Source: Falsiroseomonas tokyonensis
Lineage (GTDB): Bacteria; Pseudomonadota; Alphaproteobacteria; Acetobacterales; Acetobacteraceae
DNA length: 64,000 nt
Direction of reading: 5' to 3'
NCBI RefSeq assembly: GCF_019024325.1
Contig: NZ_JAFNJS010000004.1
Span: forward strand, 248,001-312,000
Part shown: positions 61,367-64,000 of the stretch, one piece after another
How positions within the stretch are numbered: position 1 is the stretch's first letter
Layout of the letters: the number at the start of each line of letters is the position of its first letter
Made by a program: the position numbers and the translations under genes
The notes under the pieces: generated by a model
What the model was told of the DNA's origin: nothing
Databases searched by the model: none
The model's input: only the letters and a program-made list of their open reading frames with translations

Positions 61367-64000
61367 CTACCGCCGCCGCCCGAGCGGCAGTTCGAGGCGG
61401 CAGGCCAGGCCCTCCGGCCGCCAGTCCAGTGTGATCTGGCCGCTCAGCTGGCTGCGCACCGTTGCTTCCAGCACGCGGGATCCGAAGCCCCGGCGCAGTG
61501 GCGGCTCTGCCAGCGGTGGGCCGCCGGTCTCGGTCCAGTGCAGCAGCAGCACCCGCCCCGGCTCGCCACCCGACCAGCACCATTCCAGCCGCACCTCGCC
61601 ATCGGCCGCGGACAGGGCGCCGTGCTTCACCGCATTGGTCGCCAGCTCATGCACCGTCATGGCGAGCGCCTGCGCCACCACCGGCGAGAGGGTGACGCAG
61701 GGCCCCTGCATGCTCACCCGCTGGCCGCCGAGGAAGGGCAGGACCTCGCCGCGCAGCAGCGTCTCCAGCTCCGCCCCCTCCCACTGCCGGTCCGCCAGCA
61801 GCGTCTGGGCCCGCGCCAGCGCGCTCACCCGTCCCTCGATGGCGGCGGTGTAGCTCGGCAGGTCCGGTGCCTTGGTCAGGCGCAGCGCGGCGAGCACCAC
61901 GGCCAGGGCGTTCTTGGCGCGATGGTCGACCTCCCGCGCCAGCAGCGCCTGGCGTTCGGCCGCCTGCCGGCTTTCGGTGATGTCCCGGGCGACGCCGGCC
62001 AGCATGCTCGGCCGGCCCTCCGGCCCGGTCTCGACCACGGCGCCGCGGGAGGCGATCCAGCGCCAGCCGCCTTCCGGCGCGGGCACGCGGAATTCCGCCT
62101 CGAAGCGCGGGCTGCGGCCTTCGCAGACGGCGCGCAGCCGGCCTTCCACCATCTCACGCTCAGCCGGATGGATCGGCTCCACCCAGGCGGAGAGCGGAAA
62201 GCCATCCACGGCCAGCTGCGGGAAATCGTCCTGCAGCAGGCCGCGCCGCCAGCCTAGGTCGCGGGCGATGTCATATTCCCAGCTGCCGAATTCCGCCGCC
62301 TCCAGCGCCAGGCGCAGCCGCACATCGCTGCCGCGCAGCGCCGCCTCCGCCGCCTTGCGGTCGGTGATGTCGAAATGCGCGCCATAGGTCACGCGGCGCC
62401 CATCCAGATCCACCCCGTGCACGCGCACCAGCACGTCGCGGATTTGCCCGTTGCGCAGGCGGTGCCTGGCCTCGAATTCCTGGGTCCGCGGACCCACCGC
62501 GCTGCGTCGGCCACGTTCGCGAATAGCCGGCGTATTGCCCAGGATGTCGATGTCGCCGATGTTCATTCGCAGGAATTCCGCCCGCGTATAGCCGTAATCG
62601 GCGCAGGCGCGGTCGTTCACCTCCAGGATGTCGAGCGTTGCCTGGTCGATGACGATGACGGCGAAGGGCGCCGCGTGGAACAGCGCGCGCTGCCGCGCCT
62701 CGCTCTGCCGCGCCTTGGCTTCCGCCCGGCGCAGGCTGGTGACATCGAGGTTCACGCCCAGCATGCGCCGCGGCCGGCCAGCCTCGTCGGTCTCCACCAC
62801 GCCGCGGCCCAGCATCCAGCGCACGCTGCCATCGGGAAGCTTCAACCGGTACTCGATCTGCAGCGGCCCCGGGCGGGCGAGAAAGCCCACCGTCTCCGCC
62901 TTGGCGCGGGCCCGGTCGGCGGGGTGCACGCGATCCAGCCAGGCATCGAAGCAGGCCTCCGGCGGCGTTGCCGGGTCGATCGCCATCAGGCGGAACATCT
63001 CGGGCGACCAGCTGGTGGCGCGGCGCTGCACGTCCCAGTCGAAGATGCCGATCTCCGCAGCCTCCTGCGCCATGCGCAGGCGTTGCTCGCTGGCGCTGAG
63101 CCCGGCCTCCGTGCGGCGCAGGACCGTCACATCCGTCAGGCTTTCGGCAATGGCCACCGGGCGCCCGGCCGCATCGCGCCGCAGCCCCATCTGCACCGAG
63201 ACCACCACCTCGCTGCCATCCCGCCGCCGCTGGCGCAGATCTCCCTTCCAGGCGCCGTCGCGCAGCAGGAGCGAATCGATCTCCGCCTGCGGCAGCGGGA
63301 ATTCCGTTTGCAGCAGCCGATGCGCCGGCTGGCCCACCGCTTCCTCCGCCGCCCAGCCGTAGAGGCGCTGGCAGCCCGCCGCCCAGAAGCGGATGGTGCC
63401 GTCCAGCTCCCGCACCAGCAGGGTGGAAAGGTCGAGCGTCGCGACCAGGTCGCGCAGCTGGGCCTCGCTTTCGCGCAGCGCCTGTTCGGTCCGGCGCAGC
63501 TCCGTCACATCCAGGTTCGTGCCGACCAGGCCGAAGAAGGTGCCATCGGGCGCGAAGCGCGGCTCGGCCTCCGTGCGCAGCAGGCGCCATTCGCCGGCGG
63601 CATTGCGGTAGCGTGCCTCCACGGTGAAGCCGGTGCGGGTCTGCCGGCCCTGGCGGAAGCAGGCGGCGACGCGGGCGGCATCCTCGGGGTGCAGCCGCCC
63701 GATCCAATCGAAGCCGACCATTTCCTCCGGCCCCACGCCCCAGAAGGCGCGCAGGCTAAGATTCATGTAGATGGGCCGGCCGCTGGAATCGCCCATCCAG
63801 AGCATGGCGGGCAGGCTTTCGGCCAGCAGGCCAAAGCCTGCCTCCTCCGTCTCCGCCGGCGGCGTATCGGCCGGCGCATCCGCTGACGCCTCCCGCGCCT
63901 CGAGCAGGCGCAGCGCGGCGCGCACGACCTCGCTGGAGCTGCGGTAGCCGCCCCTGGCGATCAGCCGATCGATCAGCCCATCGAGCTGTGGTGTGAGGGA
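61367..64000 (-). CDS. Five-PAS HWE histidine kinase with N-terminal ParD-like ribbon-helix-helix domain (5' partial)
   Basis: The gene is open to the window edge at 64000 and lacks its start. Its first 40 visible residues include LDGLIDRLIARGGYRSSSEV and VRAALRLLEAREA, the pattern of ParD/CopG-type antitoxins (SxEVVRxALRLLEERE). A Pro/Glu linker leads to five PAS/PAC units (about 55-165, 170-290, 295-415, 420-540 and 545-660 of the visible part), and then the HWE H-box [22 protein letters not shown] with the phospho-His and the ATPase domain HELATNAVKHGALS. There are no membrane segments, so it is cytoplasmic. A GTG at 63925 would split the RHH helix and is rejected as start. No receiver domain is present. 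Confidence 0.85.
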   Translation of the reverse strand, partial: SLTPQLDGLIDRLIARGGYRSSSEVVRAALRLLEAREASADAPADTPPAETEEAGFGLLAESLPAMLWMGDSSGRPIYMNLSLRAFWGVGPEEMVGFDWIGRLHPEDAARVAACFRQGRQTRTGFTVEARYRNAAGEWRLLRTEAEPRFAPDGTFFGLVGTNLDVTELRRTEQALRESEAQLRDLVATLDLSTLLVRELDGTIRFWAAGCQRLYGWAAEEAVGQPAHRLLQTEFPLPQAEIDSLLLRDGAWKGDLRQRRRDGSEVVVSVQMGLRRDAAGRPVAIAESLTDVTVLRRTEAGLSASEQRLRMAQEAAEIGIFDWDVQRRATSWSPEMFRLMAIDPATPPEACFDAWLDRVHPADRARAKAETVGFLARPGPLQIEYRLKLPDGSVRWMLGRGVVETDEAGRPRRMLGVNLDVTSLRRAEAKARQSEARQRALFHAAPFAVIVIDQATLDILEVNDRACADYGYTRAEFLRMNIGDIDILGNTPAIRERGRRSAVGPRTQEFEARHRLRNGQIRDVLVRVHGVDLDGRRVTYGAHFDITDRKAAEAALRGSDVRLRLALEAAEFGSWEYDIARDLGWRRGLLQDDFPQLAVDGFPLSAWVEPIHPAEREMVEGRLRAVCEGRSPRFEAEFRVPAPEGGWRWIASRGAVVETGPEGRPSMLAGVARDITESRQAAERQALLAREVDHRAKNALAVVLAALRLTKAPDLPSYTAAIEGRVSALARAQTLLADRQWEGAELETLLRGEVLPFLGGQRVSMQGPCVTLSPVVAQALAMTVHELATNAVKHGALSAADGEVRLEWCWSGGEPGRVLLLHWTETGGPPLAEPPLRRGFGSRVLEATVRSQLSGQITLDWRPEGLACRLELPLGRRR

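Noticed and set aside
61367-63925. The five-PAS kinase beginning at GTG 63925
   Set aside because: That codon lies inside a conserved antitoxin-like helix, and the frame continues open upstream to the window edge.
1-64000. tRNA, rRNA, CRISPR arrays, prophage or plasmid origin genes
   Set aside because: No clover-leaf candidates, rRNA-like stretches, regularly spaced repeats, integrases or replication genes were seen.

Overview
The window is very GC-rich, densely packed bacterial DNA. Short or overlapping gene junctions (ATGA/GTGA), many Bug-type and TRAP solute-binding proteins, Mrp antiporter genes and HWE-type histidine kinases suggest an alphaproteobacterium, most likely an Acetobacteraceae of the Roseomonas type. 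This is inference from gene content; no rRNA or other phylogenetic marker is present. I found no tRNA, rRNA or CRISPR array and no complete insertion sequence. No gene-free stretch exceeds 300 bases.

Layout. 0-5.6 kb: an RNA methyltransferase whose stop codon carries a MITE-like insertion, two exported metallo-beta-lactamase-fold proteins, a 2-hydroxyacid dehydrogenase, a KGG stress protein and a 2OG-Fe oxygenase. 5.6-8.5 kb: an orphan Bug binding protein with a divergent two-subunit aconitase-type dehydratase. 8.6-15.2 kb: a complete Mrp Na+/H+ antiporter operon (mrpA/B fusion, C, D, E, F, G) headed by a PTS IIA-Ntr-like protein. 15.4-25.1 kb: an eight-gene sugar-acid operon (Bug protein, IlvD/Edd dehydratase, RraA-like protein, TRAP P-Q-M, UxuA, UxuB) read away from a divergent GntR regulator. 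25.1-29.8 kb: PaoABC-type molybdenum aldehyde oxidoreductase and a YghU-type glutathione transferase. 30-39.8 kb: a hybrid HWE sensor kinase, a DUF3775 protein, ureidoglycolate lyase, a DadA-like oxidase, a flavin monooxygenase and an Mfd-like helicase. 39.8-52.1 kb: nitrogen-compound catabolism and transport (gamma-glutamyltransferase, peptide-type ABC binding protein, amino-acid oxidase, a split TRAP system, amidohydrolase, M20 amidohydrolase, PuuE-like deacetylase, isochorismatase-like amidase). 52.1-55.3 kb: a VOC dioxygenase, a DUF2786-like/HEXXH two-gene module and a 2-dehydropantoate reductase. 55.3-61.3 kb: an RND efflux pair with a divergent TetR gene and a large dyad operator, then an SH3-domain protein. 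61.4-64 kb: a five-PAS HWE kinase that runs off the right edge.

The main theme is uptake and catabolism of organic acids, sugar acids and nitrogenous compounds, each locus having its own periplasmic binding protein. The most unusual observation is at the right edge: the five-PAS kinase is preceded, in the same open frame, by a sequence that reads as a ParD-type ribbon-helix-helix antitoxin domain, suggesting a kinase with its own DNA-binding head.
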